Source: Chloroflexota bacterium (GTDB taxonomy: Bacteria > Chloroflexota > Anaerolineae > Promineifilales > Promineifilaceae). From it: a stretch of 5,123 nt of DNA. A model generated the notes under the pieces. That model had not been told where the DNA came from. It did not search any database and saw nothing but the letters and a program-made list of their open reading frames with translations. Both the position numbers and the translations under genes were made by a program. Positions 1-5,123 of the stretch are shown piece after piece. The DNA lies in contig QQUD01000399.1 of assembly GCA_008501785.1 (NCBI GenBank), forward strand, positions 1 to 5,123, given 5' to 3'. Position 1 is the first letter of the stretch. The number at the start of each line of letters is the position of its first letter.

Positions 1-1498
1 GAATGGCAGCCATCAGATTGGTAACATCGTCCTCTTCTTCTTCGAGTATATTGATGCCCACGATCAGCGGCAGCGATTTAACCGTATCGACAGTGGCTGC
101 GACAAAGCTTGTGCCAATTTCAGTCACATCTTCGACAAATGTGGTCGGTTCAACAGCTTCTTCAGAATCTAGCCCGTAAATTTGTGACATGGTGGCCACG
201 ACGACTTCTTTGGCCACAAAGCCGGTGACGAGTGCGCCGCTGGAATCCCAATTGCCAAAACCGAGCGGCTGCATGGCGGGACTAATCCAGCCAGATACGG
301 TGGCGAATGCGCTTTCGTCGATGGTGGTGTCGGCAAAACGGCCGTTTCCCCCCATCGGTATCGCCGCCAACAGCCACACAACCAGGCTGGTCGCCATGAT
401 GATCGTCCACGCATCTTCCAAAAATGATTTGATGCGCTGCCACATGTGATACCAGATATTTTTCAGCGTCGGCATCCGGTACGGAGGTAGTTCCATCACT
501 AATGCGCTTTGCTCTTCAGTTTTGAAGAGTGTGCGCTTGAGAATGAGTCCCAGCGTCATGGCGGTTACAATTCCCAGCAGGTAAATGCCAAAGATGATCA
601 GTCCCGCATATTCAGGGAAAAAGATGGCTGCGAACAAAACATAAACCGGCAGCCGTGCGCCACAGCTCATGAATGGCACCAGCAAACCAGTGAGGATGCG
701 GTCTTTGTCGTTGTCGAGCGTGCGCGTGGCGTAAATGGCGGGAACGCTGCATCCAAAACCAACCATCAGCGGCAAAAAGCTTTTGCCATGCAGACCAATT
801 TTGGTCATGACGCGGTCCATCACCAGCGCGGCGCGAGCCATGTAACCGGACCCTTCCAGCACCGCCAGCGCAAAATATAGCGAAACAAGCACTGGCACAA
901 ACACGAGAATGCCACCAACGCCAGCCACAAGCCCATCGACAAACAAACTTTCAATCCAAGTGCCGCTTAAACCAATCCAGCCGATAATTGCGGTCATCCA
1001 ATTTGTGATCGGACCTCCGACAACGCCATCGACCCAATCGAGAAATGGGGCAGAAACATCGGCGGTGAGTTTGAAGACAATCCACATTAGCGCCATGAAG
1101 ATGGGAATGCCGAAAATGCGATGGGTGATGATTTTGTCGATTTTGTCGGAGAGGGTGTAGGTGTCGGAAGACGGCCGTTTCACACTCTCCTGCACCACAT
1201 CATGAATCCAGGTGTAGCGCTGGTCGGCAATGGCGGTGTCTACATCGTCTTCGTAAATGGCTTCGAGACGCGCCAGCGCCAATTGTGCGTGCGTCAAAAC
1301 GGCCGGACCGCCTTCGATATGCAGCAGTTTTTGTTGGAGGTTGGTGTCGCTTTCGAGCAGTTTGATAGCCAGCCAGCGGGCGGAGTAGATTTGGATAACG
1401 GCCGTGTACCGTTCAATCTCAGTCTGTAAATGCACCAGTTCAGCTTCAATTTCGGGGCCATAGTTGAGGGTGAAGGGGCTAGTTTTAGGCAATTGCAT
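1..1498 (-). CDS. feoB: FeoB membrane (permease) subunit, split from its GTPase domain; partial, continues off the left edge
   Basis: This is the ferrous-iron transport part of FeoB in the inner membrane. I translated 499 codons from the ATG at 1498 without meeting a stop; the C-terminus lies beyond the window. Residues about 12-105 (starting [11 protein letters not shown], with [10 protein letters not shown] at 41-50) match the helical domain that normally follows the FeoB G domain. Hydrophobic segments begin near 127. The two conserved gate motifs are present: GFGCSVPAI (247-255, Cys250) and [10 protein letters not shown] (275-284, Cys279). LPPYRMP (338-343 region) and [20 protein letters not shown] (424-441 region) are also typical. 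An acidic stretch ILEEEEDD lies at 484-491. The gene overlaps the upstream GTPase gene by 14 bases in another frame and starts 6 bases after a GGAGG sequence. Family assignment is secure; function as a pair with the GTPase protein is inferred. Confidence 0.95.
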   Translation of the reverse strand, partial: MQLPKTSPFTLNYGPEIEAELVHLQTEIERYTAVIQIYSARWLAIKLLESDTNLQQKLLHIEGGPAVLTHAQLALARLEAIYEDDVDTAIADQRYTWIHDVVQESVKRPSSDTYTLSDKIDKIITHRIFGIPIFMALMWIVFKLTADVSAPFLDWVDGVVGGPITNWMTAIIGWIGLSGTWIESLFVDGLVAGVGGILVFVPVLVSLYFALAVLEGSGYMARAALVMDRVMTKIGLHGKSFLPLMVGFGCSVPAIYATRTLDNDKDRILTGLLVPFMSCGARLPVYVLFAAIFFPEYAGLIIFGIYLLGIVTAMTLGLILKRTLFKTEEQSALVMELPPYRMPTLKNIWYHMWQRIKSFLEDAWTIIMATSLVVWLLAAIPMGGNGRFADTTIDESAFATVSGWISPAMQPLGFGNWDSSGALVTGFVAKEVVVATMSQIYGLDSEEAVEPTTFVEDVTEIGTSFVAATVDTVKSLPLIVGINILEEEEDDVTNLMAAI

Positions 1499-2003
1499 GA
1501 GATGCCTCCACGTTGACAATTTGGGTGATGGTTTCGATCATCTCTTGCAGGCCGTCGGATTTACGGGCAACGGCCGTTAATACGGGAATGCCTAGTTTTT
1601 GCTGCAAAACGGCCGTGTTAATCTGAATGCCTCGGCTGTCCGCCGCGTCCATCATGTTTAACAACAGCATGGCTGGCACGCCCATTTCCAAAATTTGAAC
1701 GGTCAGATACAAATTGCGCTCTAAATTGGCAGCGTCTGCCACAATCACCACAATATCTGGATGCTCTTGAATAATATATTCACGGGCAATCATTTCTTCC
1801 GGGGAAAAGGCGCTGAGGCTGTAAGTGCCAGGGAGGTCAACGAGGTTAAATTGGATGCCATTTTGTTTGAAATGTCCCGTTTTTTGTTCGACGGTTTTTC
1901 CGGGCCAGTTGCCAACGTGTTGGTTTGCGCCGGTCAGGGCATTAAAAATAGTGCTCTTGCCAACGTTGGGGTTGCCAGCAATAGCGACGGTGATTTCTTT
2001 CAT
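1485..2003 (-). CDS. feoB: FeoB N-terminal GTPase domain encoded as a stand-alone protein
   Basis: This 172-residue protein is the cytoplasmic G-protein domain of FeoB, which hydrolyses GTP and controls Fe(II) passage through the membrane part. G1 is GNPNVGKST (10-18). G2 is the Thr at 37 within [10 protein letters not shown]3 is DLPG (56-59). G4 is NMMD (116-119). A divergent G5 region, [10 protein letters not shown], is at 143-152. The protein ends at the usual boundary between the G domain and the helical domain; the rest of FeoB is the next, overlapping gene. A usual one-piece FeoB is roughly 600-800 residues. The start is an ATG with a GGAG (2015-2018) 11 bases upstream, a rather long spacing. 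Two 8-bp tandem repeats lie between it and feoA. Co-transcription with feoA is inferred from strand and spacing. Confidence 0.95.
   Translation of the reverse strand: MKEITVAIAGNPNVGKSTIFNALTGANQHVGNWPGKTVEQKTGHFKQNGIQFNLVDLPGTYSLSAFSPEEMIAREYIIQEHPDIVVIVADAANLERNLYLTVQILEMGVPAMLLLNMMDAADSRGIQINTAVLQQKLGIPVLTAVARKSDGLQEMIETITQIVNVEASHAIA
1505..1509 (-). promoter_or_regulatory. Shine-Dalgarno sequence for the FeoB membrane gene, inside the GTPase gene
   Basis: On the minus strand GGAGG is followed by six bases (CATCTC) and then the ATG at 1498. It lies within the last codons of the upstream GTPase gene. A near-ideal ribosome site at ideal spacing argues that the membrane part is started independently rather than being the result of a sequencing frameshift. 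Confidence 0.75.
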
Positions 2004-2023
2004 GCAGAATATTTCTCCAAGAA

Positions 2024-2060
2024 AGCTAGTCAGCTAGTCAGCTAGTCAGCCAGTCAGCTA
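2024..2060. repeat. Tandem repeat, unit AGCTAGTC, about 4.6 copies
   Basis: The plus strand reads three identical AGCTAGTC units (2024-2047), one variant AGCCAGTC (2048-2055) and a partial AGCTA. AGCT and CTAG are self-complementary, so the transcript could form short alternative hairpins. It lies in the spacer between feoA and the FeoB GTPase gene, just upstream of that gene's ribosome site. Confidence 0.95.
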
Positions 2061-2064
2061 AGAA

Positions 2065-2099
2065 GCTGAAATGCTGAAATGCTGAAATGCTGAAATGCT
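2065..2099. repeat. Tandem repeat, unit GCTGAAAT, about 4.4 copies
   Basis: Four identical GCTGAAAT units run from 2065 to 2096, followed by GCT. It begins five bases after the other octamer array, has the same 8-bp period but a different sequence, and ends five bases short of the feoA stop codon. Function is unknown. Confidence 0.95.
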
Positions 2100-2103
2100 C
2101 TTT

Positions 2104-2331
2104 TTATATAGGCCTTACCAGCATTTTATGCGCCATGCCACGGCCCAGAGCCACGCGGGAATCACGTACTGACAGAAGAAGTGGTCCGCCCGCGTCTTGT
2201 AATACTTTCATTTCGGTACCAGGGGTCATGCCTAATTCAGTTAGACGGTGTGTTAGTCGTTTGCCTGCGTTAATGTTGATGAGACGAACAGTTTGGCCGA
2301 TGGTTGCCATTGATAGTGGGAGTGTACTCAT
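2104..2331 (-). CDS. feoA: FeoA, SH3-like accessory protein of ferrous-iron transport
   Basis: FeoA is a small cytoplasmic protein with an SH3-like fold that is needed for FeoB-dependent Fe(II) uptake. The 75-residue product has the usual length and pattern: an IGQTVRL strand near residues 11-17, the conserved RLTELGMTPGTEMKVL segment (about 28-43), a glycine turn, and a closing VALGRGMAHKMLV that matches the family's end. The ATG at 2331 is eight bases after the dtxR stop codon. The nearest Shine-Dalgarno-like sequence (AGGAG, 2346-2350) is 14 bases upstream, longer than ideal, so translational coupling to dtxR is likely. A second ATG at 2310 is possible but has no ribosome site of its own and would trim the N-terminus. 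Confidence 0.95.
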   Translation of the reverse strand: MSTLPLSMATIGQTVRLININAGKRLTHRLTELGMTPGTEMKVLQDAGGPLLLSVRDSRVALGRGMAHKMLVRPI

Positions 2332-2339
2332 TTGGGTAA

Positions 2340-3035
2340 TTAATTCTCCTGACTTAAATCAGATAATGTTTCAGTTTTTTTGATAAAGATGTGTGCGGCA
2401 ACTTCTTGCCCTAGCGGATGCAGGTCGTTGCAGCAGCGAGCCATGATGGGGCCGTTAAAGGGTGCGATTTCTTCGACGCATAACGGCCGTCCTGGCTTCA
2501 ATTTTCGTGTTGCCAAATATTCCAGCAGCAGCGTGCTTTCTGGGTAGATGCGGCTAATAACCCCACTTTCACCCGGTTCTAATTCTGTGAGAGGGACATC
2601 ATCGACGACGGTAAGATTACCATCAACGTCGGGGGTGATATTGCCGTGGGGGCAGGTTTGGGGATGGTTAAGAAAAGAGGCGAGGGCTTCGGTAACGGCC
2701 GTATCTGTTGCGTGTTCTAGTCTGCAAGCAGAATCATGGGCCTGTTCCCATGGAATGTTTAGCTTTTCAACTAAAAAACATTCCCACATATGATGGCTGC
2801 GAATTAGTGCGGTCGCTTTTCGTTTCCCAGAGGTAGTTAAGTTCACGCCTTTATAAGGCGTATGCTCCAGAAGCCCTCGCTCTTTCAACCGGTGGACCAT
2901 TTCGTTGGCAGAAACTGTAGAAACACCTAAGCGATCTGCCAAGGATGAAATAGAGACCGGATCGTCTTCGACAGTCAGCTCTGTGACTGTCTTTAAATAC
3001 ATTTCAATACTTTCATTAAACGAATTGTGTTTCAC
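2340..3035 (-). CDS. DtxR/IdeR-family metal-dependent transcriptional repressor with C-terminal FeoA-like domain
   Basis: This is a 231-residue cytoplasmic regulator, close to the usual DtxR length of about 226. Residues 1-75 hold the winged helix-turn-helix (ISSLADRLGVSTVSANEMVHRL, about 29-50). Residues 76-140 are the dimerisation and metal-binding domain. Metal ligands of DtxR appear with a constant +2 offset: Met12, His81, Glu85, His100, Cys104, Glu107 and His108 match Met10, His79, Glu83, His98, Cys102, Glu105 and His106. Cys at the 102-equivalent favours iron over manganese sensing. The C-terminal part from about 155 looks SH3/FeoA-like. I chose the GTG at 3035 because AGGAA (3041-3045) lies five bases upstream and homology begins there. 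An ATG at 3242 in the same frame would overlap the preceding gene and read through the operator. It heads the feo operon, so it is probably the operon's own Fe(II)-responsive repressor. Confidence 0.93.
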   Translation of the reverse strand: MKHNSFNESIEMYLKTVTELTVEDDPVSISSLADRLGVSTVSANEMVHRLKERGLLEHTPYKGVNLTTSGKRKATALIRSHHMWECFLVEKLNIPWEQAHDSACRLEHATDTAVTEALASFLNHPQTCPHGNITPDVDGNLTVVDDVPLTELEPGESGVISRIYPESTLLLEYLATRKLKPGRPLCVEEIAPFNGPIMARCCNDLHPLGQEVAAHIFIKKTETLSDLSQEN

Positions 3036-3181
3036 TAGATTTCCTGTAAAAAGGCTTGCCCTAATACGATTTATAAGGTTAACCTTATAATACAAATGAA
3101 GGCATTTTTTTCGTAGTGATAATTGACCAGAACTGAGATGACAGATGTCATGGGTGGAGCAGGGGAAGGGTAAGGTGAGAG
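3036..3181. other. Intergenic spacer between the hydrolase and dtxR genes
   Basis: This stretch of 146 bases holds the 20-bp operator palindrome, the dtxR ribosome site at 3041-3045 and a short palindrome ATGACA-GA-TGTCAT at 3138-3151. No convincing terminator with a U-run is seen for the upstream hydrolase gene, so read-through into dtxR cannot be excluded. Confidence 0.6.
3071..3090. promoter_or_regulatory. Perfect 20-bp palindrome, probable DtxR-family operator of the dtxR-feo operon
   Basis: TTATAAGGTTAACCTTATAA is fully self-complementary. Its core AAGGTTAACCTT has the AGG...CCT symmetry of DtxR/IdeR/MntR-type operators. It ends 35 bases upstream of the GTG of the DtxR-family gene, where a promoter-overlapping repressor site is expected. 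TATTAT and TATAAA in and beside the palindrome could be -10 elements, but I find no convincing -35, so the exact promoter is not assigned. Binding by the adjacent regulator is inferred. Confidence 0.75.
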
Positions 3182-4183
3182 TTAGGTTGTTGCATTCTTG
3201 AGCATTTTTGCCAGGAAACGTGCGCCTTGCCGTTCGGCCCAATATCGATAATTTTTGGGGTGAGTTCCTTCGATAAAAGCAACGTGACCGCCGTGTTTTG
3301 TGAATGCTGCCTGGATGTTTGGGTTATGGGCAATCAAGCCCGTTGGCACATCATTTGGTGAAAAGAATGGATCATCTAAAGCACGTAAAATGAGTGTGGG
3401 TTGGCGAATGGCTGCCAGGAAGTTTTGCGAACTGCATTGTTGATAATAATCGGCTGCGTCACGAAATCCGTACAGCGGTGCCCAGGCATCATCAAATTGA
3501 AAAAACGTTTGGGCATTAATTGCTGCCTCCACGTCAATAAACTGCTGGAGTTGGGGGGCTTTGGCTTTGGCTTTATCTCTTAGCTTTTGTAATAAACGCT
3601 TTGTGTAAATTTGACTCACGCCTTTTTCTAAAACGCGTGAACCGGCGGCTAAATCAAAGGGTGGGGAGATAGAAACGGCCGCATTCACCGCAACCCCATT
3701 CTCCCCCATAAACTTCAACGTCACATTTGCACCAAGAGAAAAGCCAGCTAATCCTAACGGTACATTTGGAAAACGTTCGCTCAGCCAATTAATCACAAAT
3801 TCAACATCAAACGTTGCACCAGAATGATACATTAGCGTTGTGCGATTCATTTCGCCGCTGCAAGAGCGGAAATTGAGACCGACAGCCCGTATGCCATGTG
3901 CGGCTAACTGCTGATAAAGTTCACACATATAGCCACGTCGGGCATTCCCTTCAAGCCCATGAAGTACTAAAACAATCGGCGTATCTTCTGACCACAACTT
4001 GTGATATTCATCAACATCGGCAAAATCGAGGTCTACAAAATCACCATCTGGTGTTTCCAGTCGTTCGCGCTGGAATTGAATGCCATTTGTGAATCGAACA
4101 AAATTGGCTAGGAGAGTTTGTGCATGTGGATTGGTGGCCCCCCATGCAGGTTGGAAAGGTTCAATTGGAACAAAAGTTGTCAT
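3182..4183 (-). CDS. YheT/EMB8-family alpha/beta hydrolase
   Basis: This is a 333-residue predicted cytoplasmic hydrolase of the YheT (EMB8) branch of the alpha/beta fold; the natural substrate of this branch is not well settled, with esterase or lipase activity usually assumed. The N-terminal FQPAWGATNPHAQTLLANF (10-28) is a hallmark of this group. HGLEGN (75-80) is the oxyanion region. GFSLG (147-151) contains the nucleophile Ser149. ALDDPFF (268-274) supplies the acid (Asp270 or Asp271), and HGGHVAF (297-303) supplies His300. Length is normal (E. coli YheT is about 340). The ATG directly follows the stop codon of the small upstream gene (TAAATG), and no separate ribosome site is obvious, so translation is probably coupled. 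No signal peptide is seen. Confidence 0.93.
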   Translation of the reverse strand: MTTFVPIEPFQPAWGATNPHAQTLLANFVRFTNGIQFQRERLETPDGDFVDLDFADVDEYHKLWSEDTPIVLVLHGLEGNARRGYMCELYQQLAAHGIRAVGLNFRSCSGEMNRTTLMYHSGATFDVEFVINWLSERFPNVPLGLAGFSLGANVTLKFMGENGVAVNAAVSISPPFDLAAGSRVLEKGVSQIYTKRLLQKLRDKAKAKAPQLQQFIDVEAAINAQTFFQFDDAWAPLYGFRDAADYYQQCSSQNFLAAIRQPTLILRALDDPFFSPNDVPTGLIAHNPNIQAAFTKHGGHVAFIEGTHPKNYRYWAERQGARFLAKMLKNATT

Positions 4184-4333
4184 TTACATTTTTTTGCCAC
4201 TGCAAAGATTCTTTTTCTTGTTGGCACAGCGTCCACATTTGTCACAGACGTATTGGGGTGCGTTGATCAGCATTGTGTAGCTGCGCATATCCTTCTTCAA
4301 ATCTTTCTTCATTTTACACAGTGATTTTCCCAT
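4184..4333 (-). CDS. Small 49-residue cysteine-motif protein of unknown function
   Basis: The minus strand from the ATG at 4333 encodes 49 residues and then TAA. The N-terminal half is lysine-rich and basic (MGKSLCKMKKDLKKDM). The C-terminal half carries CDKCGRCANKKKNLC (residues 30-44), which gives four cysteines spaced C-x2-C-x2-C-x7-C, plus Cys6 near the start. This could bind zinc or an iron-sulfur cluster, but I cannot assign a function. Reality as a gene is supported by a GAGGT ribosome site (4341-4345) seven bases upstream of the ATG, and by its stop codon abutting the hydrolase ATG. I recall similar short CxxCGR...KKxLC proteins as uncharacterised proteins in other bacteria, but cannot verify this here. 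Confidence 0.8.
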   Translation of the reverse strand: MGKSLCKMKKDLKKDMRSYTMLINAPQYVCDKCGRCANKKKNLCSGKKM

Positions 4334-4500
4334 CGGGTTGACCTCACCTATTTATTCGTGCAATCTTTCACAAATTATGAAGGGTTTCCAGAGAAAAATC
4401 TACGGCAGGGGATCATTTGAAAGTGAACGGCCGTTTACTCACAAGTTGGCGTTTTGTTAAATTGAATGTTAACCAACGTTCAATTTTGCTAAATTTGTAA
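4334..4500. other. Intergenic region upstream of the small cysteine protein and hydrolase gene pair
   Basis: These 167 bases hold the GAGGT ribosome site (4341-4345), a possible minus-strand -10 element CATAAT (4374-4379) without a good -35, the palindrome AACGGCCGTT (4426-4435) and a longer inverted repeat at 4459-4486. The promoter of the two-gene unit probably lies here, but I cannot place it firmly. Confidence 0.5.
4459..4486. repeat. Imperfect inverted repeat, 12-bp arms with a 4-base centre
   Basis: AAATTGAATGTT and AACGTTCAATTT match as inverted arms at 11 of 12 positions around AACC. It begins 15 bases beyond the stop codon of the flavin-barrel gene on the minus strand. A following T-run on that strand is lacking and the stem is AT-rich, so an operator is at least as plausible as a terminator. 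Confidence 0.6.
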
Positions 4501-4962
4501 TTAGGCAGGGCAAATCTTGTCGTTTTGGAGTGCAGATGAAGCAGCCATTCGGTTCGTGAAGTTCCAGGTATGAATGCGCTGTGGCACGAGCTGAATGGCT
4601 ACCTCTGGCACGGCTCTCGTTAATAGATTTTGTGCAAGTGAATTGTCAATGTTCCCCGTATAGCGCACAAGCAGCCGCTCAAGGATTTCAATTCCCCGCT
4701 GATCATCAATGGCGGCCAGCGCCTGACCACGCACGCCACAGTAGGGAGGTGTGTCGGCCGCTATCTCAAAAGCACATCGTGGCTCAGCTTGCAGGTAAGT
4801 AACCACTCGTGCATTTTGGGGAGTCGCGCAATAGAGAACCCCGTCCTCGAATAGATACCATAAAGATAAAACCATCGGCCAACCTGATTTTGTGACGCAA
4901 GATAGACGTAACGGAATCTTTGTCTTCTCATAGTAATCATTTAAAGATACGGGATCGGTCAT
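4501..4962 (-). CDS. Pyridoxamine 5'-phosphate oxidase-like FMN-binding split-barrel protein
   Basis: The 153-residue product resembles the short single-domain members of the PNPOx-like split beta-barrel family, which bind FMN or F420 as dimers and include oxidoreductases of varied substrate. Family-like features are the N-terminal PLRLSCVTKSGWPMVLSLWYLFEDGVLYC arrangement (residues 17-45: two barrel strands around a Gly-Trp-Pro turn), the NARVVTYLQAEPRCAFEI segment (about 50-67) and GVRGQALA (about 76-83). It is too divergent for a specific reaction, and is unlikely to be true PdxH, which is longer. The ATG at 4962 is chosen because AGGAG (4970-4974) is seven bases upstream; the GTG directly before it (4965) would be only four bases away. 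It stands 167 bases from the next gene and its link to the iron operon is not shown. Confidence 0.8.
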   Translation of the reverse strand: MTDPVSLNDYYEKTKIPLRLSCVTKSGWPMVLSLWYLFEDGVLYCATPQNARVVTYLQAEPRCAFEIAADTPPYCGVRGQALAAIDDQRGIEILERLLVRYTGNIDNSLAQNLLTRAVPEVAIQLVPQRIHTWNFTNRMAASSALQNDKICPA

Positions 4963-5032
4963 CACTTTTCTCCTGTGTAAATGTAGGTCGATTTTGATGA
5001 ACGTTAAGAAAATAAAACGGTAATAGGGAACT

Positions 5033-5099
5033 TGTCATTCCCGCGCAGGCGGGAATCCATGACGTAGTCGAGTAGATTCCCGCCTGCGCGGGAATGACA
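5033..5099. repeat. GC-rich nested inverted repeat (REP/dRS3-like)
   Basis: Two perfect 25-base inverted arms (5033-5057 and 5075-5099) flank a 17-base loop. Each arm itself contains the palindrome ATTCCCGC-GCAG-GCGGGAAT, which fits the ATTCCC-N8-GGGAAT core described for neisserial dRS3 repeats. The element is much more GC-rich than its AT-rich surroundings. It lies 71 bases upstream of the flavin-barrel start codon. It looks like a dispersed genomic repeat; a role as a hairpin terminator for a gene beyond the right edge is possible. Confidence 0.85.
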
Positions 5100-5123
5100 G
5101 GGCCACATTTTGTAGTTTTCTAT

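Larger units (their letters stand above)
337..4435. repeat. Dispersed highly iterated palindrome ACGGCCGT
   Basis: Exact copies of ACGGCCGT start at 338, 1171, 1398, 1570, 1609, 2483, 2695 and 4427. Close variants ACGGCCGG (1299) and ACGGCCGC (3675) also occur. Nine of the ten are preceded by a further A on the plus strand (AACGGCCG). About 0.08 copies of a given octamer would be expected by chance in a window of this size. Copies fall in different codon frames (Thr-Ala-Val, Asn-Gly-Arg, Arg-Pro) and once between genes, so selection appears to act on DNA rather than protein. Confidence 0.85.

Noticed and set aside
189..1429. Plus-strand open frames across the FeoB region (for example 509-880 and 1121-1429).
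   Set aside because: They lie antisense to a continuous, well-recognised FeoB reading frame and have no family-like features.
1485..1498. Programmed +1 frameshift at GCC-TAA joining the two FeoB halves into one protein.
   Set aside because: The permease frame is +1 relative to the GTPase frame, so a shift is formally possible, but the GGAGG and ATG explain translation more simply and no recognised slippery sequence is seen.
2024..2099. CRISPR-like array.
   Set aside because: The repeats are directly abutting 8-bp units without spacers.
3098..3117. Possible plus-strand terminator AAATG-AAGG-CATTT followed by T bases.
   Set aside because: The stem is only five AT-rich pairs and no plus-strand gene ends there.
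3138..3151. Short palindrome ATGACA-GA-TGTCAT as a second operator or terminator.
   Set aside because: A 6-bp stem with a 2-base centre is too short to stand out from chance and has no U-run; no regulator consensus fits clearly.
3036..3242. N-terminal extension of the DtxR-family protein from an ATG at 3242, giving 300 residues.
   Set aside because: It would overlap the hydrolase gene and the operator palindrome, has no family similarity in the extra part, and the GTG at 3035 has a well-spaced AGGAA.

Overview
The window holds one strand of genes: everything recognised reads on the minus strand, so transcription runs from the right end to the left. Base composition is mixed (neither strongly AT- nor GC-rich) and coding density is high. 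The gene content is ordinary free-living bacterial. A dispersed short palindrome, the split FeoB and the octamer repeats between genes make me think of Chloroflexota (Anaerolineae/Caldilineae-like), but that is a weak inference and no taxonomic marker gene is present.

From right to left: a GC-rich nested inverted repeat (5033-5099) lies upstream of a pyridoxamine-phosphate-oxidase-like flavin split-barrel gene (4501-4962). After an intergenic region of 167 bases with an imperfect inverted repeat comes a 49-residue cysteine-motif protein (4184-4333). Its stop codon abuts the ATG of a YheT/EMB8-type alpha/beta hydrolase (3182-4183). A 146-base spacer then contains a perfect 20-bp palindrome (3071-3090), well placed to be a DtxR-type operator.

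The left half is a ferrous-iron uptake operon: a DtxR-family metalloregulator (2340-3035), feoA (2104-2331), a stand-alone FeoB GTPase domain (1485-2003), and the FeoB helical plus membrane part (1-1498, running off the left edge). The regulator keeps all the metal-ligand residues of DtxR. The simplest model is that it senses Fe(II), binds the palindrome in front of its own gene and represses the whole operon when iron is sufficient. The GTPase and membrane parts of FeoB are separate, overlapping genes, and the membrane part has its own strong Shine-Dalgarno sequence, so the split looks genuine. Two different 8-bp tandem repeats sit between feoA and the GTPase gene.

Across the whole window the octamer ACGGCCGT occurs eight times exactly, plus close variants, in several reading frames and once between genes. 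This resembles the cyanobacterial HIP1 phenomenon and is the most unusual large-scale signal. I see no CRISPR array, transposase, tRNA or rRNA.
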